Assembly: GCF_018409545.1 (NCBI RefSeq)
Contig: NZ_AP024563.1
Coordinates: forward strand, 3,144,691 to 3,208,690
Reading direction: 5' to 3'
DNA length: 64,000 nt
DNA from: Allochromatium tepidum
GTDB taxonomy: Bacteria; Pseudomonadota; Gammaproteobacteria; Chromatiales; Chromatiaceae
Shown here: positions 19,949-27,187 of the stretch, in pieces
Numbering within the stretch: the first letter of the stretch is position 1
Layout of the letters: each line of letters opens with the position of its first letter
Made by a program: the position numbers and the translations under genes
Notes under the pieces: generated by a model
Told to the model about the DNA's origin: nothing
Database searches by the model: none
Seen by the model: only the letters and a program-made list of their open reading frames with translations

Positions 19949-19999
19949 CGTTCACCCTGTCGTATTGAGAAAAACGGTGGTGCTCACCGAAAAACCGGT
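19949..19999 (-). repeat. 51-bp compound motif, copy A (upstream of the ubiquitin-like operon)
   Basis: Read on the minus strand: ACCGGTTTTTCGGTGA, 8 nt, GTTTTT, 6 nt, then ACGACAGGGTGAACG. It ends 79 nt before the start of the 79-residue gene. Matches copy B at 40 of 51 positions by hand count. Its first block can form a hairpin extended by flanking bases (GCTCACCG/CGGTGAGC). Confidence 0.75.
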
Positions 20000-20097
20000 G
20001 AGCGGCTGAACGGGGATGTGCGGTGTCGGGCGGAGGAAATGCGGTTGGATCGGCGCGGGAAGGCCTCCGGCCGGCCCGCGCCTTGTTGCTGTTATGT

Positions 20098-20148
20098 CTT
20101 TCACCCTGTCGTTTGGCAAAAAACGATGTTTTTCACCGCGAAACCGGT
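20098..20148 (-). repeat. 51-bp compound motif, copy B (between cas1 and the ubiquitin-like operon)
   Basis: Read on the minus strand: ACCGGTTTCGCGGTGA, 8 nt, GTTTTT, 6 nt, ACGACAGGGTGAAAG. It lies 8 nt beyond the cas1 stop codon, in tandem with copy A. Matches copy C at 35 of 51 positions. Confidence 0.75.
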
Positions 20149-20156
20149 CACGGCGT

Positions 20157-21131
20157 TTAGGCCGCTTCGGAGACGTCTTCCGGGTGTACGTCGTCCGGTC
20201 CGGCCTCGCCCAGCGCCTCCAGCAGTTGGGCCAGCAGGCGCTGCATGGGCTTGAGTGCCAGACGATGGCCCTCGCGGTACCAGGCCGCATAGAAGGCGGC
20301 GCGTCCCTCGGCATCGAGCCGCACGCCGTCGGTCGGGCTGTGGGTGAACTGCGCCGGCTTCAGCAGCGCCTGACGCACCAGCAGGTCATGCACCCAGTCA
20401 TCGAGCACCGCACGCGCCGGTTCGAGCAGATCCAGCGCCAGGGACTCGCGATCGGGATGCAGTGCGTGCAGAAAACCGATCTGGACATCGAGTCCGGCCT
20501 TGACCGCCAGCGGTGTCGCCTGTCCCTGAGCCAGGGTGTAGACCAGCGACATCAGGGCATTGACCGGATCGCGCGGCGGGCGGCGCGAGCGCCTGTGAAA
20601 GGCGAAGGCGCCGGTGCGCGCATAGCGCGTCTCCAGCGCGCCGAAATACTTGACGGTGGCCGCGCCCTCGACGCCCATCAGGGCGGCGAAATCAGGGGCT
20701 TGGGTCGCCGCATGCATGGCGCGGTAGAAGGCGTCTTCCATCTCCGGGGGCTGCTGACGCGCGCACTCGGCCATGCTTTCGAGCTTGGCGCAGACCACGC
20801 GCCGCGCCAGATCCAGCCGCTGTTCGGGATCGGCATAGGCCAGATGTTGCTGATGGCGCCGCCGTACATGCCGGTGCGGCAGGTGCGCCACGCCGACGGC
20901 CGGTGCGCGTCCGCGCTTGGGCAGTGTCGTGAAGGGCACGCCGTGGGCGGCCAGCGCCTGCAGGACGCCGGTGCTCAGTTGCACATCGCCGTGCAGCAGC
21001 ACCGAGCCGAGCGCGCGCAGTCCGATGCGCTCGCGCCGTCCGTCGGCGTGGGTGAGAACCAGCGTCTCGTGCGTCCCCGTTTCCAGGGCGGCACCGGCGC
21101 GATCGACGACCAGGGCCAGATGTCCGCTCAT
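20157..21131 (-). CDS. cas1: CRISPR-associated integrase Cas1
   Basis: 324 residues from ATG 21131. Cas1 features: the N-terminal domain SVLLHGDVQLSTGVLQALAA, the catalytic Glu region VEGAATVKYFGALETRY, DPVNALMSLVYTLAQGQA, and the His/Asp region GLDVQIGFLHALHPDRESLA followed by LDLLEPAR, plus FTHSPTDGVRLDAEGRAAFY. It forms the spacer-integration complex with Cas2. The cas2-like frame ends 5 nt upstream. No reverse transcriptase domain is fused. The gene itself looks intact although the first Cas2 domain upstream is broken. Confidence 0.93.
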   Translation of the reverse strand: MSGHLALVVDRAGAALETGTHETLVLTHADGRRERIGLRALGSVLLHGDVQLSTGVLQALAAHGVPFTTLPKRGRAPAVGVAHLPHRHVRRRHQQHLAYADPEQRLDLARRVVCAKLESMAECARQQPPEMEDAFYRAMHAATQAPDFAALMGVEGAATVKYFGALETRYARTGAFAFHRRSRRPPRDPVNALMSLVYTLAQGQATPLAVKAGLDVQIGFLHALHPDRESLALDLLEPARAVLDDWVHDLLVRQALLKPAQFTHSPTDGVRLDAEGRAAFYAAWYREGHRLALKPMQRLLAQLLEALGEAGPDDVHPEDVSEAA

Positions 21132-21136
21132 GTCGT

Positions 21137-21400
21137 TCACCAATGATGAGTGGCGATCGGGATCAGTGACGGGGCGGTGTCTTCGCCCATCCGCCACAGT
21201 GCGCGACTGGCACCGAGCGGATAGGCCCACAGACGATCGCCCGTCTCCAGGAAGGTGTTGCAGCGTTTCAGGAGGGCGGTCAGGTGCGTGACGGGAGCGC
21301 GTAGCCAATAGACCGAGCGCTGTACCATGGCGGTTTCCGCCGCGATCTCGGCGCTGACGGCGCGTAGCGCGGCGGCGTTGGAGATGTCGAAGCAGAGCAT
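21137..21400 (-). CDS. Cas2-like domain, second of a tandem pair
   Basis: 87 residues from ATG 21400, read in the same frame as the C-terminal part of the preceding broken Cas2 domain. Cas2 pattern: MLCFDISNAAALRAVSAEIA (strand-D-helix), MVQRSVYWLRAPVTHLTALL (QxSV strand) and RLWAYPLGASRALWRMGED. The ATG sits inside the predicted first strand (NIGNF-MLCFDIS), so the domain probably evolved as part of a longer Cas2-Cas2 chain; translation may now start here or at an upstream GTG. It ends 5 nt before cas1. The Cas2 assignment is by pattern. Confidence 0.65.
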   Translation of the reverse strand: MLCFDISNAAALRAVSAEIAAETAMVQRSVYWLRAPVTHLTALLKRCNTFLETGDRLWAYPLGASRALWRMGEDTAPSLIPIATHHW

Positions 21401-21987
21401 GAAATTGCCGATGTTGGCGTTCAGGTGTGCCGGTTGTCCGCAGGCGCTGCCGGCGTGCGCCTCGGTCTGTAAGCCGTTCCGGCCCCAGATCAGTCGCACG
21501 CCGCCCACGGGCCACCAGGCGGCCAGCCGATCCGATTGCAGATCGCAGCAGGCGCGCACCTCGGTCAGCACGCGGCGCAGTTCGCCGGGGCCGAGTAGGC
21601 TTCGTAGACTGAATACTGTTTGGCGTGGTTGACCCGGTGCGCGACAAGCCCCGCCGTTCAGGGCGGGGAAGGATAGCGCGGACGGCGGAGCCGTCCTATA
21701 ATTCCATTGTCGGCGATAACCACGCCGACCTACGGCGGGGCACGCCGGAAGTAACGCCTGTGGAGACACGAGCAGCGGTTGCGCACTCGGCCCAGGAACC
21801 CCCCGAAGCGACTCATGGGCGGCTCAATGCCGCGCCTCGTCGCCGTAGGAATCTCCGGCCTTCAGGCCGGGGAGGATGTCAAGGCGTCGAGTACCCGACG
21901 CACGGCGCGCGCTCGGCGGGAAGAGCCGATGTCATAGGCTACGACCGTCAACCGAGATGGCGGCAGGCCGGCAATCGTGATCAACAT
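21401..21987 (-). pseudogene. cas2: Cas2 first domain, split by a mobile element and a frameshift
   Basis: Translation starts at ATG 21987 behind AGGAGGT, giving MLITIAGLPPSRLTVVAYDI and RRARAVRRVLDA, a clear Cas2 N-terminus. It then hits the inserted element (21634-21882) and stops. Removing the element joins RRVLDA to VNHAKQYSVYE, the conserved Cas2 Q-x-SV motif, in frame. Directly after, near 21600, one base appears to be missing: the rest (LLGPGELRRVLTEVRACCDL, then SDRLAAWWPVGG) continues in the next frame and runs on into the second Cas2-like domain. Confidence 0.88.
21634..21882 (+). mobile_element. 249-bp TnpB-less IS200/IS605-type mini-element inside cas2
   Basis: Inserted 3' of the pentamer TTGAC (21629-21633) with no target duplication. 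The left end has the hairpin AGCCCCGCCGTTCAGGGCGG and an imperfect GGACGGCGGAGCCGTCC palindrome. The right end has CTCCGGCCTTCAGGCCGGGG and closes with GAGGATGTCAA. Between them lies a short in-frame piece resembling the C-terminal tail of TnpB proteins (LRRGTPEVTPVETRAA). Clean excision restores Cas2. The right-end region is where TnpB elements encode their omega RNA scaffold. It must be mobilised by a transposase encoded elsewhere. Confidence 0.8.
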
Positions 21988-22253
21988 GGAGCACCTCCTG
22001 ACGTTCGCTGGGTGGGTCGGGTAATGGGGCGTGATCGTTTTGCCGCCGTCACGCCTTGGGTGATAGGATTGAGGGAGCCGCGTCCAGGCGGCGCTCATGG
22101 AGTCCTTTCATCGTCTCGTAGGACAAAAACAGGCCGCTTTCACCGAAAATCCGGTAACTCGGGGAGTCGCCGATGCTGGGGATGATGCCCAGGCGCTCGA
22201 ATTGTCACGTTCAACCAACTGACTTGAAAGTGTTTTTGCGTCCATTGCGCGGG
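21988..22253 (+). promoter_or_regulatory. CRISPR leader / divergent region between cas2 and the array
   Basis: 266 bp without a supported gene, separating the minus-strand cas2 start from the first repeat. It holds the cas2 ribosome-binding site, motif copy C (22105-22155) and the leader-proximal stretch up to 22253. The degenerate last repeat at the far end of the array shows that this is the leader side. No convincing sigma-70 promoter toward the array was seen; TTGTCA at 22203 lacks a matching -10 box. Confidence 0.7.
22105..22155 (-). repeat. 51-bp compound motif, copy C (upstream of cas2, within the CRISPR leader)
   Basis: Read on the minus strand: ACCGGATTTTCGGTGA, 9 nt, GTTTTT, 5 nt, ACGAGACGATGAAAG. 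It lies 117 nt upstream of the cas2 start and in the same orientation relative to its operon as copies A and B. It could serve cas2-cas1, the array, or both. Confidence 0.75.
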
Positions 22254-23919
22254 ACTCTTCATTTCGACGTGCAGAGACACGCTGGAAACCGATGATAAGA
22301 TCCTACACAGTGCTGCATATAGACTCTTCATTTCGACGTGCAGAGACACGCTGGAAACTAAAGTAACTCCCATGCTTTTCTAAACTTAACAACTCTTCAT
22401 TTCGACGTGCAGAGACACGCTGGAAACAAACTATTTTGCATATTGACTTTAGCTAACTGACTCTTCATTTCGACGTGCAGAGACACGCTGGAAACTAATT
22501 TTGCTGGAATAATTAAAATTAGCTGGAGACTCTTCATTTCGACGTGCAGAGACACGCTGGAAACCTTGCCGCGCCCCGTGCCGGCGAGTGCGTCCGACTC
22601 TTCATTTCGACGTGCAGAGACACGCTGGAAACACGCAGCGCGCACTCATCGCGCGGCTGCTGAGACTCTTCATTTCGACGTGCAGAGACACGCTGGAAAC
22701 CCTTGCCAGGGCTATCGGTATTACCCTAGACTCTTCATTTCGACGTGCAGAGACACGCTGGAAACTTATTTACCCTATGTTACTGATGGAGGTATAAACT
22801 CTTCATTTCGACGTGCAGAGACACGCTGGAAACGCATCTTGTCTTCATATTTCACGACGACATAGGACTCTTCATTTCGACGTGCAGAGACACGCTGGAA
22901 ACTAACTCCCACGCCTTCTTGAATCTAACAATATACTCTTCATTTCGACGTGCAGAGACACGCTGGAAACGCGAGCGCCGAAATGTCCGCATCAGAATAT
23001 GACTCTTCATTTCGACGTGCAGAGACACGCTGGAAACCCATCCGACAAGTAATCTTTTTCCACACATAAGACTCTTCATTTCGACGTGCAGAGACACGCT
23101 GGAAACTATTAGAACTACCGATATTACGGGCAATAGGACTCTTCATTTCGACGTGCAGAGACACGCTGGAAACGCCCCATTCTTAAGGGTATGAATCTTC
23201 ATAACGACTCTTCATTTCGACGTGCAGAGACACGCTGGAAACCATTAGCACTAGTAGCTCCAGTGCCACCATCAGACTCTTCATTTCGACGTGCAGAGAC
23301 ACGCTGGAAACACAAATAATTCGTCACCGCTGCCTATATGGGACTCTTCATTTCGACGTGCAGAGACACGCTGGAAACATGTATTCTTTCAAATAAATCA
23401 TTTAAAGTGACTCTTCATTTCGACGTGCAGAGACACGCTGGAAACAAATATTCAACATACTGTTCCGGATAATGGACTCTTCATTTCGACGTGCAGAGAC
23501 ACGCTGGAAACGCTGGAAATCTCCAGCATTTCATTAGCTACCGGACTCTTCATTTCGACGTGCAGAGACACGCTGGAAACATGAAGAGGAGCATAGTAAA
23601 CTCTGCAATGGGACTCTTCATTTCGACGTGCAGAGACACGCTGGAAACCGAAGTAAGCGCTCTTTCCATCCATGGAAAGGACTCTTCATTTCGACGTGCA
23701 GAGACACGCTGGAAACAACCTAGCCTTGGTGGTGAATGTGGCCCTCCACTCTTCATTTCGACGTGCAGAGACACGCTGGAAACCTCCCCAATGAAAAACA
23801 TTTTCGCCTCCCGCGACTCTTCATTTCGACGTGCAGAGACACGCTGGAAACCAAAGCACCTAAAGCCATTAATAGCTATGGTGACTCTTCATTTCGACGT
23901 GCAGAGACACGCTGGTGAT
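22254..23919 (+). CRISPR. CRISPR array, 25 repeats and 24 spacers
   Basis: A 36-nt repeat beginning ACTCTTCATTTCGACGTGCA and ending GAGACACGCTGGAAAC recurs with a period of 65-69 nt. Most copies are preceded by G. Spacers are 29-33 nt. The final repeat (23884-23919) loses the terminal AAAC, marking the leader-distal end, so transcription is rightward. The 3' end CTGGAAAC would be the 8-nt crRNA tag of a type III system. Spacers are mostly AT-rich compared with the host, as expected of phage or plasmid DNA. Spacer 5 matches acuI, and spacers 2 and 10 target homologous coding sequences. Confidence 0.98.
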
Positions 23920-23951
23920 TTTTCGATCAGTAATTCCCTGGAAAAGGCTTT

Positions 23952-23984
23952 GATCCAATGGCCAGTGATCTGCCCCCTTGGATC
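23952..23984. promoter_or_regulatory. Inverted repeat upstream of the RNA polymerase gene
   Basis: GATCCAA at 23952-23958 is mirrored by TTGGATC at 23978-23984 with 19 bp between. It lies 90 nt before the polymerase start, between the array end and the operon. A possible operator for the adjacent HTH regulator or an array terminator stem; no T-run follows. Confidence 0.35.
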
Positions 23985-24073
23985 CTGATGAAGTTCGTGC
24001 TAGCCTCCCCATCTACGTATGATTGACCGGCGCCTCCTTGGGACATAACGCGGATATGGATTGGGAGAGCACG

Positions 24074-27000
24074 ATGGCTCTGTCGCTTTGGATTTCCCCG
24101 GACTCGCAGTACGGCCTGCTCGCCCCCGGCGAGGCACGGACAAACACCTACCAGCGCGCTGTGGAGCAGGCACTCAAGCAGCATTTGTTCAAGGATCAGG
24201 ACGCCGGAGCTCCCACGGCAGCCGCGCCGCCCTACGACGATGGGCTGCGCCAGTTCAACGCCGCCCTGACATCACCGCCGAGCTTCGGGCGCGACCGCCG
24301 GAACGCTGCGCGCCTGTGGCAGGCACTGTTGGCGAGCGACACCCCACAGGAACACCCTGACGCCATAGTTGACGAGCGCATCGAGGGTCTGTTCTGTCTC
24401 GCGCTGCATAGCCTGTGCGCGGCACTGGCCGAACAGACAGTGCGCCAAAACAGCATCGACACGTCCGATGAGGACGAGGAGGAAGATGCAGGCGAGGACG
24501 ACATGGACGAGGACAAACGACCCGGCGTCGAATATGCCGAAACGGTCAGGGTGCTGGCCGAGCAACTGCGCCGACGCGCAGCCCGCTGGCTGCGCTCACA
24601 GCCAGAGCACGAACGCCCCGAGAACGACGATTGGAATCTCGTAGCCCGGCTTCTGCTCGAACCGCTGCTGGTGGCCTTCAAGACCCAGTTCGTGGTGCGC
24701 ACACTCGATCAGAAACGCCGGCGCGACGGCCGACCCCACACCGAAAAGCGCATCGAAATCGCCCAGCCCGAACTCGCACAGCGCATCGAACGCCTGCTCG
24801 AAACCCTGCCGCTGAGTTTCTCGCCCCAACCGCTCAGGCACCCGCCGGCCTACTATCTCGATGATCCCGGTCCGTCGAACGACGAAGCCGACATGTGCAT
24901 CCGTGTCGATCTGATCGGCTACCGTCAGACCAACGCCTTTCTACGCACCGTCCATCACGAACTCCAGTGCCCCGAACATCGCTCACCGGACTTCCCGCGT
25001 TATGTCGCCGCGATCAATGTGCAGCAGGCCGTCCACTGGCGCATCAACCGCCCCCTGCTGCACTGGACGCACCGCCTGATCGACCTGGTCAACGCCTCAA
25101 CCGAGGACGCCGGCACCAAGTCCGTGCGGGACTGGATCAAAAAGACCCTGTATCGCCCCACCAAAGGCCCACGCAAACGCTTCAAGCTATCGGCAGAGTT
25201 TCTCGACAGTCCGCTCGCCCGCCGCGCGCTCGACGAACTCTGTCCCAGCGATCCGCAGATCGCGCCGCCCCCGTTCTATCTGCCGTGGAAGGCCGATCAT
25301 CGCGGACGCATCTATGCCGAGACGCCCTGGTTGACGCCGCAGGGCGGCGATCTGCAACGGGGCTTGCTGGAATTTGCGCGGGGTCAGGTGCTCGATGAAT
25401 CCGGCGTGCGCGCCCTGCGTCGGCATGGAGCCAATCTGGTCGGCACCAAACGGATCATGGCTGATTTGGGCATCACGGAGCGCGTGCGTCCGGTCGTCAC
25501 GCTCGACGAGCGCGAACGCTGGACGCTCGACCACGAAGCCGACATCCTGGCCAGCGCCGCCGACCCGCTCGCCGAATCCTTCTGGCGTGACGTGGCCGAT
25601 GAGCCGATGCAGTTTCTCGCCTTCTGTCTGGCCTACCGGCAATGGAAGCGGCATCCGGACACACCCATCCATCTGCCGGTGCAGATCGACGGCACCTGCA
25701 ACGGCATCCAGCACATCGCCGCCTTGACCGGGGATCCGGTGCTCGCCGAGGCGGTCAACGTGCTGCCGCGCGCGGATGGTCTGCCGGCGGATATCTACAG
25801 CGAATTGGCCGAGGCGGCACTGACGACCCTGGGGCGGTTGCCCATCCCCACGGGACAGGCCATCCATCGTGATGGACTGGAGTGGGCCGATGCCTGGCTG
25901 GCGGCCGAGGACGAACCCAGTGCCTGGCTCGCCCGCAAGACCGCCAAACGGGTGGTGATGACCATCCCCTACGGAGCCGGCCGCAGCGCACAGGCGGGCG
26001 CGGTGCTGGAGGCGATCGAGGAGCAACTCACCAAGGTTTGGGATGAACGCCCACCGGATGAATCCGAGCTCACCGCACTGGTGGAGTGGAAAAACGCCTC
26101 GAAAGAGCGCAGGGATTTCGTGCGCAAGTGCACCAAGGGTTTATTCGCCAAACAGCGCGAGGCCGCGTTTCCCAAACAGGACGAGCACACCGCGATCCCG
26201 ATTCAGATGATCCAGTCGGGCGAGAAGACACCTAAGCGCACGCGCACCAAGTCGGACACCGACGAACCCCGGACCCCGGAGCGTGCCGAGTGGGAGCGTC
26301 TGCGCACCTTTGGCGCCTATGTGGCGCGCGCCCTGGTCGAGCATCTGCGCGGCGCACTCGATCGGAACTACCCCAAGGTCGGCGAATTTTCCAACTGGCT
26401 CGGCCGGAGTGCCGCTGCCTGCGCGGGAACCGGAAAAGCGCGGAAGGGCGAAACCGAGAAGGATATCGGTCTGCCGCTACTGTGGCTGACCCCACTGGGA
26501 TTTCCGGTGGTTCAGAACAAGTTCGCATCCGCGAGATCGAGCGTCAGCGCCCGGATCGGCGGGCAGTTGGTCAAGTTCGATGTGCAGCGCCTGACCGAAA
26601 CGGTCGATCCACAAAAACAACGCGATGCCCTGCTGCCCAACCTGATTCACAGTCTGGATGCAACCCATCTGATGATGACCCTGCTGGAGGCCAAGGCACG
26701 CGGGGTGCATGACATCGGCACTATCCACGATTGCCTGTTGTGCCATCCGAATCAGGCCGACACCCTGGCACGGGCGGTGCGTCGGACCTTTGCCGAACTC
26801 TATGCGCCGGATACGTCGTCAGGGTGGTCCGGGCCGCTGAGTACCTGGTACACATGGATGAAGCAGGTGACGACGTTACGAACCTTGCCGAACGCCTATG
26901 CGAACCTGGTCAAGGGCGCTTTTGAACACCCGGGCAAGGAGGGCGAGCGCCGTCTCGATGCCGCCCGGGACGCCGGTGAAGAGGACGCGATCCACGCGCG

Positions 27001-27178
27001 CAACGTCCTGGACGATCTGCGTGGCTTTTCCGCCTCCGAGCGCCTGCTGCTGGGGCTGTTGCTGAAACGTGTCGTCGAGCACGCAGTGCCGAAAACCTCG
27101 CCGACCCTGGAGCCGCCGCTCTGGGCCGACGACCTGGATTTGACCGAAGACCGTATCTCCACATACTTCTTCTCCTGA
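24074..27178 (+). CDS. T7-like single-subunit DNA-directed RNA polymerase in a CRISPR operon
   Basis: 1034 residues from ATG 24074, chosen for GGGAG 6 nt upstream; longer in-frame starts exist at 24056 and at a TTG at 24023. All polymerase motifs are present: YLPWKADHRGRIYAETPWL with PQGGDLQRGLLEFA (T7 DWRGRVY region); motif A QIDGTCNGIQH with catalytic D539; motif B RKTAKRVVMTIPYGAG with R621, K625, Y633 at the T7 spacing; motif C HSLDATH and GTIHDCLL with H885, D886. About 70 extra residues lie between B and C, and residues after C end in STYFFS. An acidic stretch (SDEDEEEDAGEDDMDED) lies in the N-terminal third. No phage genes surround it; it opens the type III cas operon, 9 nt before the CARF-AAA-HTH gene. 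Likely an active RNA polymerase; its promoters are unknown. Confidence 0.93.
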   Translation: MALSLWISPDSQYGLLAPGEARTNTYQRAVEQALKQHLFKDQDAGAPTAAAPPYDDGLRQFNAALTSPPSFGRDRRNAARLWQALLASDTPQEHPDAIVDERIEGLFCLALHSLCAALAEQTVRQNSIDTSDEDEEEDAGEDDMDEDKRPGVEYAETVRVLAEQLRRRAARWLRSQPEHERPENDDWNLVARLLLEPLLVAFKTQFVVRTLDQKRRRDGRPHTEKRIEIAQPELAQRIERLLETLPLSFSPQPLRHPPAYYLDDPGPSNDEADMCIRVDLIGYRQTNAFLRTVHHELQCPEHRSPDFPRYVAAINVQQAVHWRINRPLLHWTHRLIDLVNASTEDAGTKSVRDWIKKTLYRPTKGPRKRFKLSAEFLDSPLARRALDELCPSDPQIAPPPFYLPWKADHRGRIYAETPWLTPQGGDLQRGLLEFARGQVLDESGVRALRRHGANLVGTKRIMADLGITERVRPVVTLDERERWTLDHEADILASAADPLAESFWRDVADEPMQFLAFCLAYRQWKRHPDTPIHLPVQIDGTCNGIQHIAALTGDPVLAEAVNVLPRADGLPADIYSELAEAALTTLGRLPIPTGQAIHRDGLEWADAWLAAEDEPSAWLARKTAKRVVMTIPYGAGRSAQAGAVLEAIEEQLTKVWDERPPDESELTALVEWKNASKERRDFVRKCTKGLFAKQREAAFPKQDEHTAIPIQMIQSGEKTPKRTRTKSDTDEPRTPERAEWERLRTFGAYVARALVEHLRGALDRNYPKVGEFSNWLGRSAAACAGTGKARKGETEKDIGLPLLWLTPLGFPVVQNKFASARSSVSARIGGQLVKFDVQRLTETVDPQKQRDALLPNLIHSLDATHLMMTLLEAKARGVHDIGTIHDCLLCHPNQADTLARAVRRTFAELYAPDTSSGWSGPLSTWYTWMKQVTTLRTLPNAYANLVKGAFEHPGKEGERRLDAARDAGEEDAIHARNVLDDLRGFSASERLLLGLLLKRVVEHAVPKTSPTLEPPLWADDLDLTEDRISTYFFS

Positions 27179-27187
27179 AGGTCGACC

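Noticed and set aside
19949..19972. AATACGAC in motif copy A resembles the core of the T7 promoter
   Set aside because: Copies B and C read AAACGAC and CTACGAG at this place and the following T7 bases are absent, so the match is probably chance.
20157..21131. Reverse transcriptase-Cas1 fusion
   Set aside because: The gene has only Cas1 sequence and no RT motifs (such as xxDD) are encoded nearby, despite the apparently RNA-oriented spacers.
22140..23988. Several open frames across the CRISPR array with recurring SSVSLHVEMKS-type peptides
   Set aside because: They are translations of the repeat itself on either strand, with no independent coding evidence.
24074..27178. Polymerase as part of a prophage
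   Set aside because: No capsid, terminase, lysis, tail or phage replication genes are present; neighbours are the CRISPR array and cas genes in a tight operon.
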